64,000 nt of DNA, taken from DAOMFB01 sp963721385 (GTDB taxonomy: Bacteria; Acidobacteriota; Thermoanaerobaculia; UBA5066). The stretch lies in contig CAVRJB010000019.1 of assembly GCA_963721385.1 (NCBI GenBank), forward strand, positions 620,001-684,000, written 5' to 3'. The notes below the pieces were generated by a model. It worked only from the letters and a program-made list of their open reading frames with translations, had not been told where the DNA came from and searched no databases. A program made the translations under genes and the position numbers. Shown one piece after another: positions 18,154 through 32,400 of the stretch; the stretch's first letter is position 1, and every line of letters begins with the position of its first letter.

Positions 18154-18423
18154 GCTCGGAGGAGGATCCGTTCCTTTCAGTCGTCGGGGGAATGAAAGAA
18201 GGGCTGAATGGAGAGAGTCCGACCGACGATGTTTCGAATTTCGGCTGTGGTCCCCGCCCTGTCAAGGGTATGAGGATGCGAGCCGTTGCTTTGGCGGCCA
18301 ACGACGAGCGACGGGCCGGGGCCCTGGTCGCCCGCGGCGAAGCGTAGGGATCAGAAATGCGAAAGAATCTGATTCTTGGTGGCATGATCAGGCATACGGT
18401 TCCCGCCCGGTGAGGAGGATGCG
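18154..18423. other. Intergenic region between divergent genes
   Basis: No convincing gene lies here. A perfect 6-1-6 inverted repeat (AGAATC T GATTCT, 18364-18376) lies 48 bases before the start of the large secreted protein and could be an operator. GAGGAGG about six bases before the ATG at 18424 is the ribosome site of that gene. Confidence 0.4.
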
Positions 18424-21400
18424 ATGGCCCCCTGTTTCAGGTGTTCCCGCTGGCTGCCCGGACTCTTCCCGCTCGCCCTGTGCCTCGTCGCGCCAGCCGC
18501 CAGCGCCTTGGAATCGGCGTCGTTGACGGTGCCGATCGTCATCTCGTCGTCGGGTCTGGCCGGCTCCTTCTACACGTCCGAGCTCTCTCTGACGAACCGG
18601 GGGACGACGACCGCGACGATCCGTTACACGTACACCGCGGCGTTTGGCGGAGGGGGAGGCTCGGCGACGGACACGCTCGCGCCGGGCCGCCAGATCACGT
18701 TCGCCGACGCCATCGCCTACCTGATCTCGATCGGCCTGCCGATCCCCGCGTCGGGCGACCGCGGCGGGGTCCTGCGCGCGGACTTCACGGGGCTTTCGAG
18801 CCCCGACGCGGCAGCGATCACCGCCCGGACGACGACCGCGGTGTCCGGTGGACGCGCGGGCCTCTCCTACCCGGCGATCTCCCGGGGCCTGGGCGGCGTG
18901 GCCTACCTCTGCGGCCTGCGACAGAACGCGACCGACCGCTCGAACGTCGCCCTTCTCAACGCGGGTCCAGAGGGGTCCGGAGACGTCGTCCTGCGGATCA
19001 AGGTGTTTTCCGGCAATCCCGCCGCGCCCGAGCCGCGCATCCTTCCGGACCTGACGCTCTCGCCGGGCGGGTTCAAGCAGTACACCCAGATCCTGAGGGA
19101 CGTGGGCCTCGAGGAGGGCTACGTGCGCGTCGAGCCCGTCTCCGGCAAGGCGCCCTACTACGCCTACGCAACGATCCTCGACCAGGCGACCTCGGACGGC
19201 TCGTTCGTGCCACCCCTCACGGAGGATCAGGTCTGGGCGCCGGGCGGCACCACGCTGCCGGTCGTCGTCGAGACGTCGGCCTTCGCGACCGAGGTCATCC
19301 TGAGCAACGTGTCGTCCGCGTCCACGACGGTGCGCCTCACCTACGTGGCCGATGCGATCCAGGCCGCCGGCTCCGCGGCGTCGGTCTCGATCGCGCTCGG
19401 CGCGGGCGAGCAGAAGGTCATCCCGAGCTTCGTCCAGTACCTCAGGGACCAGGGCGTCCCCGGCGTCGGCGCCCCGGGGTCGACGTTCGCCGGAGCGCTT
19501 TACCTGACCGCCGCCGGGTCGGACCCGGTGGGCGTCTTCCTCGGCGGCCGGACGCTGACCACCGGGAGCGGCGGGAAGTACGGGCTCTTCTACACGGCGG
19601 TGCCCAACGGAGCGACGGCCACGGCCGGCGCCTGGCTCTTCGGGCTCCAGCAGAACGCGGAGAACCGCACCAACCTCGCGCTCGTCAACACGGGCGAGAC
19701 GGACTCGAGCACGGTGGACCTCCGCGTCGACCTCTACGACGGAGTCACCGGGTCGATCGCGAGGTCGTTCGACGTCTCGCTCGAGACGAAGAAGTGGAAG
19801 CAGTTCAACGCCGTCCTGTCGCCCGGGATCTCGAACGGCTATGCCCGTATCACCCGCACGGGCGGCACGAACCCGTTCCTGGCCTACGCGGTCGTCGTGG
19901 ACGGCGGCGCGCCCCAGACGCGAAGCGACGACGGCGCGTTCGTGAGCTTCCAGGTCGAGGAGCCGCCCGCGTCTCCGGAGCTCCTCGCGATCCGCAAGGT
20001 CGAGGCGAAGGCGAAGAGCCTCCTCGCGGCCGGTGTCCGGCGCCTCGACCACGTGCGCGCGGTGGCGGATTTCATGGCCACGCTGCCGGAGTACGCGGTC
20101 ACCGGGGTGGACCCGGCATCACAGACGGCCTTCGGCGTCTTCGCCGACGGGCGCCTCCACCTCGTGACGGACAACCGGGACGCCGGGCCGATCGACCAGA
20201 GCGCCGCGCCGCGCGAACGGCCGCGAGACGCTTGCCACGACGGAGCTGCCGGGCTCCGGTTGGGCGCGCCTGCTGCAGTCGTTCGGGGACCGCCAGTGGA
20301 CGCAGGAGCCGGTGTACGACCTGGCCGCCATGCTCGAGGGCGCACCGGGGGGCTACGCGATCCGGGTCGGGAAGGTCGGCGACGCGAGGCTCTCGGCGCT
20401 GCGGACGATCTCCGGCGACGGGTTCCTCTACTTCAACACGCACGGCGGGCGGGCCTTCAGGACGAAGGACAATTCCGGTCCGGGGTTTCTTCTCGCTCCA
20501 GTCCTCGACGCTCGTGACGCCGGGGACGGAGGCGCTCCCCGAGATCGCGGCCGACTTCGCCGCGGGGCGGCTGACGTACTTCACCGCGCCGAACTTCGAC
20601 CAGGTCGTCGACCCGGCCACCGGGAACCTGGTGGACGACGAGGACACGCGGTACGGGATCACCGGCGACTTCGTGAAGGCCTACTGGCACTTCGCCCCGG
20701 ACAGCATCGTCTTCCTGAACGCCTGCTGGAGCGCCTACACGTCGGACCCGGAAGGGCCGCAGGACTTCATCGACGCCTGCTGGGCCGCGAACGCCGGGGT
20801 CTACTTCGGCTGGAACCAGAAGGCCACCCCCGGCACCTGCTACAAGACGGTGCGGTACTTCACGGACCGGCTGATCGGGGCCAACAAGTACATGAAGGAG
20901 AACCCGGACCAGCGCGCTTTCCCGTGGGAGCTCGTCTACGCCGACATGCAGCAGAACCACCCGGCCCTGATCCACGACGCCGTCACCGGCGCGGACCTGA
21001 TCCCGTTTCCCCGGCCGGGCGGCAACTCGATCCTCCTCGACCCCAGCATCAAGGAGCTCGTCGCCGACGAGTGGGACGAACGGCTGGTCCTGAAGGGGTG
21101 GTTCGGCAGCCGGAGGGGCAGGGTGACGGTCGGGGGCCGGAAGCTCTCCGGCTGCACGTGGAAGCACGACGAGATCCAGTGCGTCGCTGCCTCCCACCGG
21201 TCCGGGGTCGAACGGCGACGCGTACGTCGAGGTCCCGGGCGAGCTCGGACGCTTCCGGAAGAGCAACGTCCGCCAGCTGACCGAGTGGGCGGTCGAGCTG
21301 AAGTACCTCTGGACGGACGTCTTCGACAGCACGGGCTGGAAGGTCGAGGGCCAGGGAATCCTGCGATACCGGGCGGACGTCGGCGGCTACCGGCTGAAGC

Positions 21401-21918
21401 CGCACGAGACGCCGCAGCTCCCCCTGCGCGGCATGTGGCCCACGAAGGACTCGTCGCTCCGCCTGAACGCGTCCGGCGTCCATGCGGACTCCTGCACGCA
21501 CACCCTCAGCGGGACGGGCTCCTACCAGGCGGAGACGAACACGCCCCCCCCGGCGCGCTCTCTCGTCCAGGCGCTGAAGGTCGACGCTCGCACCCCCCAC
21601 GTCGGGGCCATCGGCCTCGCGATCGGCGACCTCAGCGGGGCTGCTTTCCTCGACACGATCTCCGGGGGACAGGGCTGCTCGATGACCGTTCCGATCCCGG
21701 CCACGTTCGGACTCCTCGGGGGCCAGGTCGACTTCCCGCTGCCGGATCAGAGCGGCGGCACCCAGGCGCTGCCTCTCACGGGTATCCCGCTGACGTTCGA
21801 CTCCCAGTTCCGCATTCCCGCGACGAGGTTCATCGACATCGGCATGGGCGGCACGCTGACGATCGAGTGGACGGCCGTGGACCCGGTGCCGGCGGTCAGG
21901 ACCGACCTGGCGCGGTAA
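18424..21918 (+). CDS. Secreted repeat-module protein with caspase-fold protease and IPT domain, three frameshifts
   Basis: With three single-base corrections (near 20200, 20475 and 21186) this is one protein of about 1160 residues. A signal peptide is followed by two halves of a beta-rich module (SELSLTNRGTT, IPASGDRGG, DRSNVALLNAG, YYAYATI; then ATEVILSN, GLQQNAENRTNLALVN, NPFLAYAVV). Next is a caspase-fold unit: GDGFLYFNTHGGR gives His-Gly and VFLNACWSAY gives Ala-Cys, the dyad of clan CD peptidases such as clostripain and gingipain. An IPT-like domain (LVLKGWFGSRRGRVTVGG) and a beta-rich end follow. The module also occurs at 37.2-38.7 and 41.6-43.1 kb. All shifts are in the same direction (+1), and the last frame reaches a normal stop. 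It could be a secreted adhesin-protease; that is inference. Confidence 0.7.
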
Positions 21919-21968
21919 TCGTCCCGGGCCCTGAATCCATCGAGACGGCGTCTCGATACACTCCCCCC

Positions 21969-22403
21969 ATGCCCGGTCCCCGCCGCCCGACCGTCCTCGA
22001 CCGCCTGCGGAAGATCTGTCTTTCCTTCCCCGGTGCCTACGAGAAGGTCGCGTGGTCGGCGCCGACGTTCCGCGTGGGCGAGCGGCAGTTCGCGATGTTC
22101 GCGGACGACCACCACGGCGTCGGCTTCGCGGGCGTCTGGTTCAAGGCGCCCGAGGGCCTGCAGGAGGAGCTGGTCGCGTCGGACCCGGAACGCTTCTACG
22201 TCCCGCCGTACGTCGGCCCGAGCGGCTGGTTGGGGGTGAAGACCGACGCGAAGACCGACTGGACGCTGCTCGCCGGCCTTCTCGGGGAGGCTTACGCGCT
22301 CGCCGCGAAAGGCCAGAGCGCGGCGAAGATCGCGAAAGGGCCGGCGGCCTCGAAGGTGGCGTCGAAGCGAAAGAGTTCTCGCCGCCGGGGCCCCCGGGTC
22401 TGA
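21969..22403 (+). CDS. MmcQ/YjbR-family protein
   Basis: The 144-residue protein is a small CyaY-like fold member of the MmcQ/YjbR family: LRKICLSFPGAYEKVAWSAP, FRVGERQFAMFAD, FYVPPYVGPSGWLGV and DWTLLAGLLGEAY are typical. A Lys/Ala-rich basic tail (KGPAASKVASKRKSSRRRG) could bind nucleic acid. The family is widespread and largely uncharacterised. It is 50 bases downstream of the large secreted protein but probably independent. Confidence 0.85.
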   Translation: MPGPRRPTVLDRLRKICLSFPGAYEKVAWSAPTFRVGERQFAMFADDHHGVGFAGVWFKAPEGLQEELVASDPERFYVPPYVGPSGWLGVKTDAKTDWTLLAGLLGEAYALAAKGQSAAKIAKGPAASKVASKRKSSRRRGPRV

Positions 22404-22680
22404 ACACCGTCGACTTCCCCTGATCTCGGCACGACCTCGGCTACCACCCCCCACGCCCGCCGAGGTGATCGGTGACTGCGTCACGTCGATGTGTGGCATG
22501 GGCCTCCACCCCGCGCGGTCCAGCTAGGGGCCACCAAGGCACGCGGCCGAGGATGGGTCGTCCTGACGCGAAGGCTCTTTGTTTGCAAACTACAGAAATG
22601 AGACCTGACCTTGTCCGTTCTCTCTCGCCTCTCTTGCCTCTGCCATTCAGGCCTGAGTCCTAGACAGGTGAAACTGCCAT
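22404..22680. other. Intergenic region at the left edge of the lower-GC island
   Basis: No gene is supported here. An 8-base perfect inverted repeat (ACCTCGGC/GCCGAGGT, 22434-22466, 17-base loop) follows the MmcQ gene but has no T tract, so it is at best a weak terminator. A 10-base palindrome GTTTGCAAAC lies near 22580. Base composition drops toward the right. Confidence 0.35.
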
Positions 22681-23217
22681 CTATTTCTTCGTGGCTTTGC
22701 CTTCCAATACGGTGGTCCAGGTGGTGCCGTCGGGCGACATTTCGAACCTAAAGTTGTAGGCCGTGGCCGAACGCACCCAAATGGTGAGTCGTCCTTTCAT
22801 GGTCTGTGCACCCATCCTTGTCTCGCTCTGCCACGTCCAGGTGTCGCCGTTCACATTGCCTTTGGCGTGGTCGGCTTCGCCCAGGGTGTTGAAGGAGTCA
22901 TAGGTGTACATCTTGTGGTTGCTGTCGTAGCCCATGTAGGACGTTTCCGCACCTTTGCCCATGGCGCCGTTGAAATCGGAGTGTGTCACCAGGAAGAATG
23001 CACCGTCCATCCACTGGACTTGGTTCGTTCCTGTGAATTTGCCGCCCGAGCCCATGGGCCCCGGCTTGATGTCTCCTTCCGTGGTCCATCTGCCGGCGAA
23101 GTAGCCGAGTTTCTTTAGCTCGGGCGCGGGCTTCGGTACCTCCATCTGGGCTCGGGCCGTTAACTCAATCCCAAGCAAGAGCGTCATACAGGTGAGAATG
23201 GTGACGCGCCTCTTCAT
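22681..23217 (-). CDS. DUF1579-like secreted protein in the cassette island
   Basis: The 178-residue product has a signal peptide (MKRRVTILTCMTLLLGIELTARAQ) and a DUF1579-like beta-barrel body: LKKLGYFAGRWTTEGD, KFTGTNQVQWMDG, YDSNHKMYTYDSFN. Codon use is less GC-rich at third positions than in neighbouring core genes, consistent with transfer. It would be the last gene of the minus-strand cassette series; a clear attC downstream of it is not seen. Ribosome site GAGAG precedes the ATG. Confidence 0.75.
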   Translation of the reverse strand: MKRRVTILTCMTLLLGIELTARAQMEVPKPAPELKKLGYFAGRWTTEGDIKPGPMGSGGKFTGTNQVQWMDGAFFLVTHSDFNGAMGKGAETSYMGYDSNHKMYTYDSFNTLGEADHAKGNVNGDTWTWQSETRMGAQTMKGRLTIWVRSATAYNFRFEMSPDGTTWTTVLEGKATKK

Positions 23218-23379
23218 TGGTCTCTCCCAGAAGATTCTTCTGCAGGCCAAGGCCGGCCGCAAACGAGCCGCCACAGGCAGCCCACTTCTGCGTTGACGAG
23301 GTGTGGAGACCGGCCAACAGGGCCTCGGTATGTCATGACAGGTACGAGCGGGGCCGTGACTGAACGCCCACTTAGGCTC

Positions 23380-23457
23380 GCCTAAGGTTTGAGCTCAGCC
23401 GCCTGCGGAGGCTGGCGACGCCAGCCGTAGCAGGTCGGCTGGAGCGAAGGGTTAGGC
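23380..23457 (-). repeat. attC: attC-like recombination site (integron cassette)
   Basis: Read on the minus strand the site opens with GCCTAAC, then an arm CCTTCGCTCCAGCCGACCTG, a GC-rich loop, a matching arm CAGGCGGCTGAGCTCAAA, and closes with CTTAGGC. The arms are imperfectly complementary with unpaired bases, the hallmark of attC. The closing box has C where GTTRRRY expects G, so it may be inactive on this strand. A second copy of the box, CTTAGGC at 23371, forms a short palindrome with it. Confidence 0.6.
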
Positions 23458-23506
23458 ATCGCTTTGAGGTGTCGACCAAATAGCGAGAAGCTGAATGGAA
23501 GGCTTC

Positions 23507-23926
23507 TCAACTACGCCTTTCAAACTCCCAGGAGCGAAGCCACTTGTCCACTCCAGTCAGCTTGCGCTCGGACACTTCAGAGATCTCGACTACAAACTCG
23601 GCCTCGGCAGCTCCCCCAGAGACAGTCGAATAGGTGTAGCTCAGCAGCAAGAGAGTGCCAGTCACATTCCACCTTCCGTTTACTCGCTGAGGCCGGATGA
23701 CGAGATCGTCCGGTGGGTTTCTGAGCACCCCCTGAAAGCTTCCGTTGCCAGCAAAACTCACTTCAAGGCTCTCGGCAGCCAAGCCTGACGACCTTGCTAT
23801 CCAGTCGTGGTCAGCCAATTGGTCAGCGAATGATTGCTCTTGCCTCAACGGATAGCCGCACTTCGGACAGGCAGCAGCGCGATCCGAGACTCGACTTTTG
23901 CATTCCGGACAGTTGATCAACGCCAT
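23507..23926 (-). CDS. Zinc-ribbon protein, cassette gene
   Basis: The 139-residue protein starts with a zinc ribbon (CPECKSRVSDRAAACPKCGYP) and continues with a small beta-rich domain (SLEVSFAGNGSFQGVLRN, NVTGTLLLLSYTYST, EFVVEISEVSERKLTG). A strong AGGAGG site precedes the ATG. It lies alone between two attC-like sites, in the same orientation as its neighbours, which is the layout of an integron gene cassette. Its role is unknown. Confidence 0.75.
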   Translation of the reverse strand: MALINCPECKSRVSDRAAACPKCGYPLRQEQSFADQLADHDWIARSSGLAAESLEVSFAGNGSFQGVLRNPPDDLVIRPQRVNGRWNVTGTLLLLSYTYSTVSGGAAEAEFVVEISEVSERKLTGVDKWLRSWEFERRS

Positions 23927-24044
23927 TTCTACCTCCTGGAATGGTTGACTAAGTGACGTCGCTTGCGCCGAGAGGGACGGATGATTCTAGGAATAGAAAC
24001 CCCCACGCGAGACGCGACGTACTGGTGAGCGTTCGCATCGAGAC

Positions 24045-24105
24045 GCCTAACGATACCGCGCTCAGCGGCGAGCGCAAGCGAGTCCGCTGCAGCGCGCGGT
24101 TAGAC
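24045..24105 (-). repeat. attC: attC recombination site (integron cassette)
   Basis: On the minus strand the site reads GTCTAAC, then CGCGCGCTGCAGCGGAC, a self-complementary loop around CTTGCGCTCG, then CCGCTGAGCGCGG, and ends in CGTTAGGC. Both end boxes fit RYYYAAC and GTTRRRY exactly, the inner arms pair with a few bulged bases, and the 61-base length is normal for attC. It separates the cassette holding the 93-residue gene from the zinc-ribbon cassette. Confidence 0.75.
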
Positions 24106-24156
24106 CGCATTCACCGTCGCACGCGGGAAAGGGCTGGCAACGGCCGTTGCCCGGGG

Positions 24157-24438
24157 TTACGCGTGCTCCGCGTTGACCGCGAGGCAGCCCCAGACGGTGC
24201 GCCCCAAACCTTCGAATTGTTCGGGTGAAAGTCCGGGGCGTGATGACGAACCTGGCACGTGAACGGTGGCCGACGTGACGAAAACCTCGTGTTGCCACCG
24301 ACGAGGTTCACTGTGTATCTGACGAACCGCGTCGATGAAGACGTGGATGACGCCGTTCTCTTTCCGTTCAAGAGTTATGGCGACGGCATGCTGCGACCTT
24401 GGACCAGGATCCATGGGGCCAGGCAGGACGACGGCCAT
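24157..24438 (-). CDS. 93-residue hypothetical cassette protein
   Basis: The gene has an AGGAG ribosome site six bases before its ATG, begins about 45 bases inside a GTTAGAC cassette boundary, and stops about 50 bases before an attC site, so it fills its cassette as expected. The product (MAVVLPGPMDPGP, HAVAITLERKENGVIHVFID, LSPEQFEGLGRTVWGCLAV) is soluble and shows no known domain. Calling it a gene rests mainly on the cassette layout. Confidence 0.5.
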   Translation of the reverse strand: MAVVLPGPMDPGPRSQHAVAITLERKENGVIHVFIDAVRQIHSEPRRWQHEVFVTSATVHVPGSSSRPGLSPEQFEGLGRTVWGCLAVNAEHA

Positions 24439-24482
24439 GCTTGCTCCTGTGCGTACTGTCGAGTGGGGCGTTTCTCAATGCG

Positions 24483-24500
24483 GTCTAACTTATATTAGAC
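24483..24500. repeat. Cassette boundary palindrome
   Basis: GTCTAA and TTAGAC face each other six bases apart. On the minus strand the inner half reads GTTAGAC, a cassette core site, and shares GTTAGACCGCATT with the boundary at 24099. It could be the leading end of the array or a shrunken attC. Confidence 0.45.
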
Positions 24501-24672
24501 GGCACCCCGGGTTACCAGTAATAGATACTCTTCCGTCTTTTCGGGTAGAAGTTTCTGCAGATAGGGACTTTGAGGTTTCTGTAGGTAGATACTTTTGAGT
24601 ATCCAGATGGACGTACTTCTTCGGGGTGTTCAAGTGCGGTAATCCCCCGCCAGCAGGCCTCCGGTGCGGAGA
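24501..24672. other. AT-richer gap with an imperfect direct repeat, no gene
   Basis: Between the cassette boundary and gltD lies a gap with two imperfect copies of a 24-base unit (GTTTCTGCAGATAGGGACTT at 24551 and GTTTCTGTAGGTAGATACTT at 24575). No integrase gene, promoter or terminator is evident. The repeat may be the remains of an older integration end. Confidence 0.4.
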
Positions 24673-26162
24673 TCAGGGCAGGGACGTCTCGCCGTACATC
24701 AGGTACTTGTCGACGCCGCGGGCGGCCTTGCGCCCTTCCTCGATGGCCCAGACGACGAGGGACTGTCCGCGGACCATGTCGCCCGCGGCGAAGATGCCGG
24801 GGACGCTCGTCATCCGCTCGCCGTCGACGACGACGTTGCCCCGCTCGTCGAGCTTCACCGCGAGGTCGTGGACGAGGCCCTTCTTCTCCGGGCCGAGGAA
24901 CCCGAGCGCGAGGAGAACCAGCTCGGCCGGGAAGGCGCGCTCGCTCCCCGGGATCTCGACGGGTTGGAGGCGGCCGTCGCGGCCCTTCCTCCAGTCGAGG
25001 TCGACCGTGTGGACCTCGCGGACGCGCCCTTCCGACGTCGCCCGACGAATTGTTTCGTGTCGACCGCCCAGGGCCGCGGGTCGGCGCCCTGGAGCGCGGC
25101 GGCTTCCTCCTGCCCGTAGTCCAGCTTGTAGACCTTCGGCCACTCCGGCCAGGGGTTGTTGGGGGCGCGGCGGTCAGGCGGGCGCGGGAGGATCTCCAGC
25201 TGGACGACGCTCTCGGCCCGGTGGCGGAGGGCCGTGCCGACGCAGTCGGTCCCGGTGTCGCCGCCGCCGATCACGACGACGCGCTTGCCGCGGGCCGAGA
25301 TGAACTCGCCGTCCGCGTGCCCGGAGTCGAGGAAGCTCTTCGTGCTCGCGTGCAGGAACTCCATGGCGAGGTGGATGCCCGAGAAGTTCCGCCCCTCGAC
25401 CGGGAGGTCGCGCGCCTGCGCGGCGCCGCAGCAGAGGACGACGGCGTCCCAGTCGGTGGCGAGGCTCTCCGACGGGACGTCGCGCCCGATCTCGACGCCG
25501 GTCACGAAGCGGACCCCGGCGCTCGCCATCAGCCGGATCCGGCGCTCGACGACCGGCTTCGGGAGCTTCATGTTCGGGATGCCGTACATCAGGAGGCCGC
25601 CGACCCGGTCTGCCCGCTCGAAGACGGTGACGGTGTGACCTGCGTGGTTGAGCTGGGCGGCGGCCGCGAGGCCGGCGGGGCCGGAGCCGACGATGGCGAC
25701 CTTCTTCCCCGTCCGCGTGGCCGGAGCGTCGGGGGAAACCCACCCTTCGTCGAAGGCGCGGTCCGCGATCTCGAGCTCGATCGCCTTGATCGTGACCGGG
25801 TCGTCGTTCAGGCCGAGTGTGCACGACCCCTCGCACGGCGCCGGGCAGACGCGCCCGGTGAACTCGGGGAAGTTGTTCGTCTGGTGGAGGCGGACGGCCG
25901 CTTCCTTCCAGAGGCCTCGGAAGATCAGGTCGTTCCAGTCGGGGATCAGGTTGTGGATAGGGCAGCCGGAGGCCATCCCCGAGATCAGCTTCCCCGTGTG
26001 ACAGAAGGGCGTCCCGCAGTCCATGCAACGCGCTCCCTGCCGGCGGAGCTGCTCTTCCGGGACGTCGGGGTGCGACTCCTCCCAGTCCTTCACGCGCTCC
26101 TCGGGGCGGCGGGTGCCCGCGGTCTCGCGGCGGTATTCGAGGAAACCGGTCGGCTTGCCCAT
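24673..26162 (-). CDS. gltD: Glutamate synthase small subunit, one-base frameshift
   Basis: This subunit takes electrons from NADPH and passes them through FAD and Fe-S clusters to GltB. The N-terminal Cys groups (CMDCGTPFC, CPAPCEGSC) bind clusters, VGSGPAGLAAAAQL binds FAD and GGGDTGTDCVG binds NADPH. The frame reads to VDTKQFVG, then breaks near 25046 where a G run appears one base short; the other frame resumes at TSEGRVREVHTVDLDWRKG and runs to GVDKYLMYGETSLP. Corrected length is about 496 residues, normal for GltD. All functional motifs survive, so a consensus error is far more likely than a real mutation. It starts two bases after gltB. Confidence 0.93.
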
Positions 26163-26164
26163 CG

Positions 26165-30769
<4,605 letters not shown>

Positions 30770-30875
30770 GTCAGCCCCCGTGCGAAAGGAGAATCTCACG
30801 CACGCGGCGGACCGGAACCGCGGTTCGCCGGCAGGCCGCCTCGGGCTCTCGCGGACGAAAGATCCTCTCCATTGA

Positions 30876-30892
30876 CGAATGCTACGCATTCG
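30876..30892. promoter_or_regulatory. Perfect palindrome upstream of gltB
   Basis: CGAATGC TAC GCATTCG is a perfect 7-3-7 inverted repeat, 107 bases before the gltB start, in the only non-coding gap of this block. The spacing and symmetry fit a repressor or activator operator. It lacks a T tract, so a terminator for the genes upstream is less likely. Confidence 0.45.
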
Positions 30893-30962
30893 GGGGCGCC
30901 GCATCAAGTCCGCGCCGCCGACCTCCGGCCGCAGCTCCTCGAAAAGCGCGACGGCGTTTGGT

Positions 30963-32394
30963 TCAGCGCGCCGCCGGCGCGCGCAGCTCGTCGAGCGTCC
31001 GGTAGACCCCGCCGCGGACGACGGCTTTCACCTTGCGCATGTTTGCGGCGGTGGCGACGGGGTCCGCCCCGAGGAGGACGAAATCGGCGAGCTTCCCGGC
31101 CTCGACGGTGCCGATCTCCTTCTCGCGGAAAAGCGCGCGGCTGCCACCGCCCGTCGAGGCCACGAGGACCGCCATGGGCGGGAGACCCGCGGCCTGCATC
31201 GCCTCCATCTCGGCGTAGACGGACGGGCCATGGAGCGTGCCGGGATTCCCGGCGTCGGTTCCCATCGCGACCGGCAGGCCGGCGTCGTAGACCGCCTTCA
31301 GATTGGCCGCCATGATCTTCCGAATCTCCGCCGCCAGCCCCTCGAGTGCCTTGATCTTCTCGGCGATGCCGGCCGTCCCGATCTGCGCCGTCCCGGCGAA
31401 GAGGGTGCGCGTCTTCGCGTCGACGCAGCCGTTCGGGTCGTCGGGGACGAGCGGCACCCCGGCCGCCGCCGCCCGCCCGAGCGCGACGTATCCGTCGAGA
31501 ACGGTGAGCGTCGGGCAGTAGATCGCCCCGCTCGTTCGAAGAAGGTCGAGAAATTCGGCGTCGACAGGGCGGTCGGTGACCCCGTGGACGAGGAGCGACG
31601 CGCCGGAGCGGAGCGCCGACCTTCGCCTCGGCGAGCCCCATCGCGTGGACGATGAGCGGGAGCTTCCGCCTCCGCGCCTCCTCGCCCGCCACGAGGACGG
31701 CCGGAGCGGAGCTCTCGACGGGCCGTTCCTTCGTCACGATGTACCAGACCTTGACCGCCTGGGCGCCGCGCGACGCGAGGTAGGCGACGCCCGTGCGGGC
31801 GGCCTCCTCGTCCTTCAGCCAGACGAACTGCCGCTCCGCCGGGAGGTTCAGCCAGAAATCGATCGTCGAGAGGAGCGGTCCGGCTGCCCGGACGCGCGGA
31901 GCGAGCGAGTTGCTCTCGGTCCCCGCCGAAAGCTCCAGCGTCCACGGATAGCCGCCCACGTCGAAGACGCTCGTGACGCCGGAACAGAGGTACGAACGGA
32001 AGAAGCGTTCCGGGTGCTCGCGCAGGTCGGCCTCGACCTGCTCGTAGGGAAACCTCGTTCGGACGTCGAAGGCGTCCGGGCGTCCGTCGGCCCACCCGGT
32101 CTGACAGAAGTGGACGTGGGCGTCGATGAGACCCGGCGTGATCCACAGGCCTTTCAGGTCCGTCACTCCGGCTCCCTCGGGGAGCGGACACGCGGCGCGC
32201 GTTCCGGCGCAGGCGATTCGGCCTCCGCGGACGAGGACGACGGCGTCCCGAACCGGCGGGCGGCCGGTGCCGTCCACGAGCGTCGCCCCGACGTAGGCCT
32301 GAGGCGGAGGTGGCGCTGTTGCCGCGGGGGCGGCAGCGAATGCGGACGCTGAGGAGGCGAACAGGACGGCGGCGAGGATCTCCGTGCGAGTCAT
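30963..32394 (-). CDS. Amidohydrolase (imidazolonepropionase/prolidase-like), one-base frameshift
   Basis: This secreted metal-dependent amidohydrolase has a signal peptide, GLIDAHVHF (first HxH metal motif), KVWYIV (candidate bridging Lys), LIVHAMG (metal His) and GTDAGNPG (metal Asp). The frame is broken near 31615: the upstream frame ends in KVGA and the downstream frame resumes LRSGASLLVHGVTDRPVDAE, the expected second His region. Corrected length is about 477 residues. The downstream part ends RTLDELRAPAAR. Likely substrates are cyclic amides or dipeptides, but nothing in the sequence decides. Confidence 0.82.
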
Positions 32395-32400
32395 GGCGCC

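Noticed and set aside
18126..18347. A 73-residue frame before the large secreted protein
   Set aside because: It has no ribosome site, a mixed composition and overlaps the start region of the PhoD gene. No support beyond an open frame.
22434..22466. A hairpin after the MmcQ/YjbR gene as a terminator
   Set aside because: The stem is good, but the loop is 17 bases and there is no T run.
23464..23788. Plus-strand frames within the cassette island
   Set aside because: They are antisense to the zinc-ribbon gene, which has a strong ribosome site and Cys motifs.
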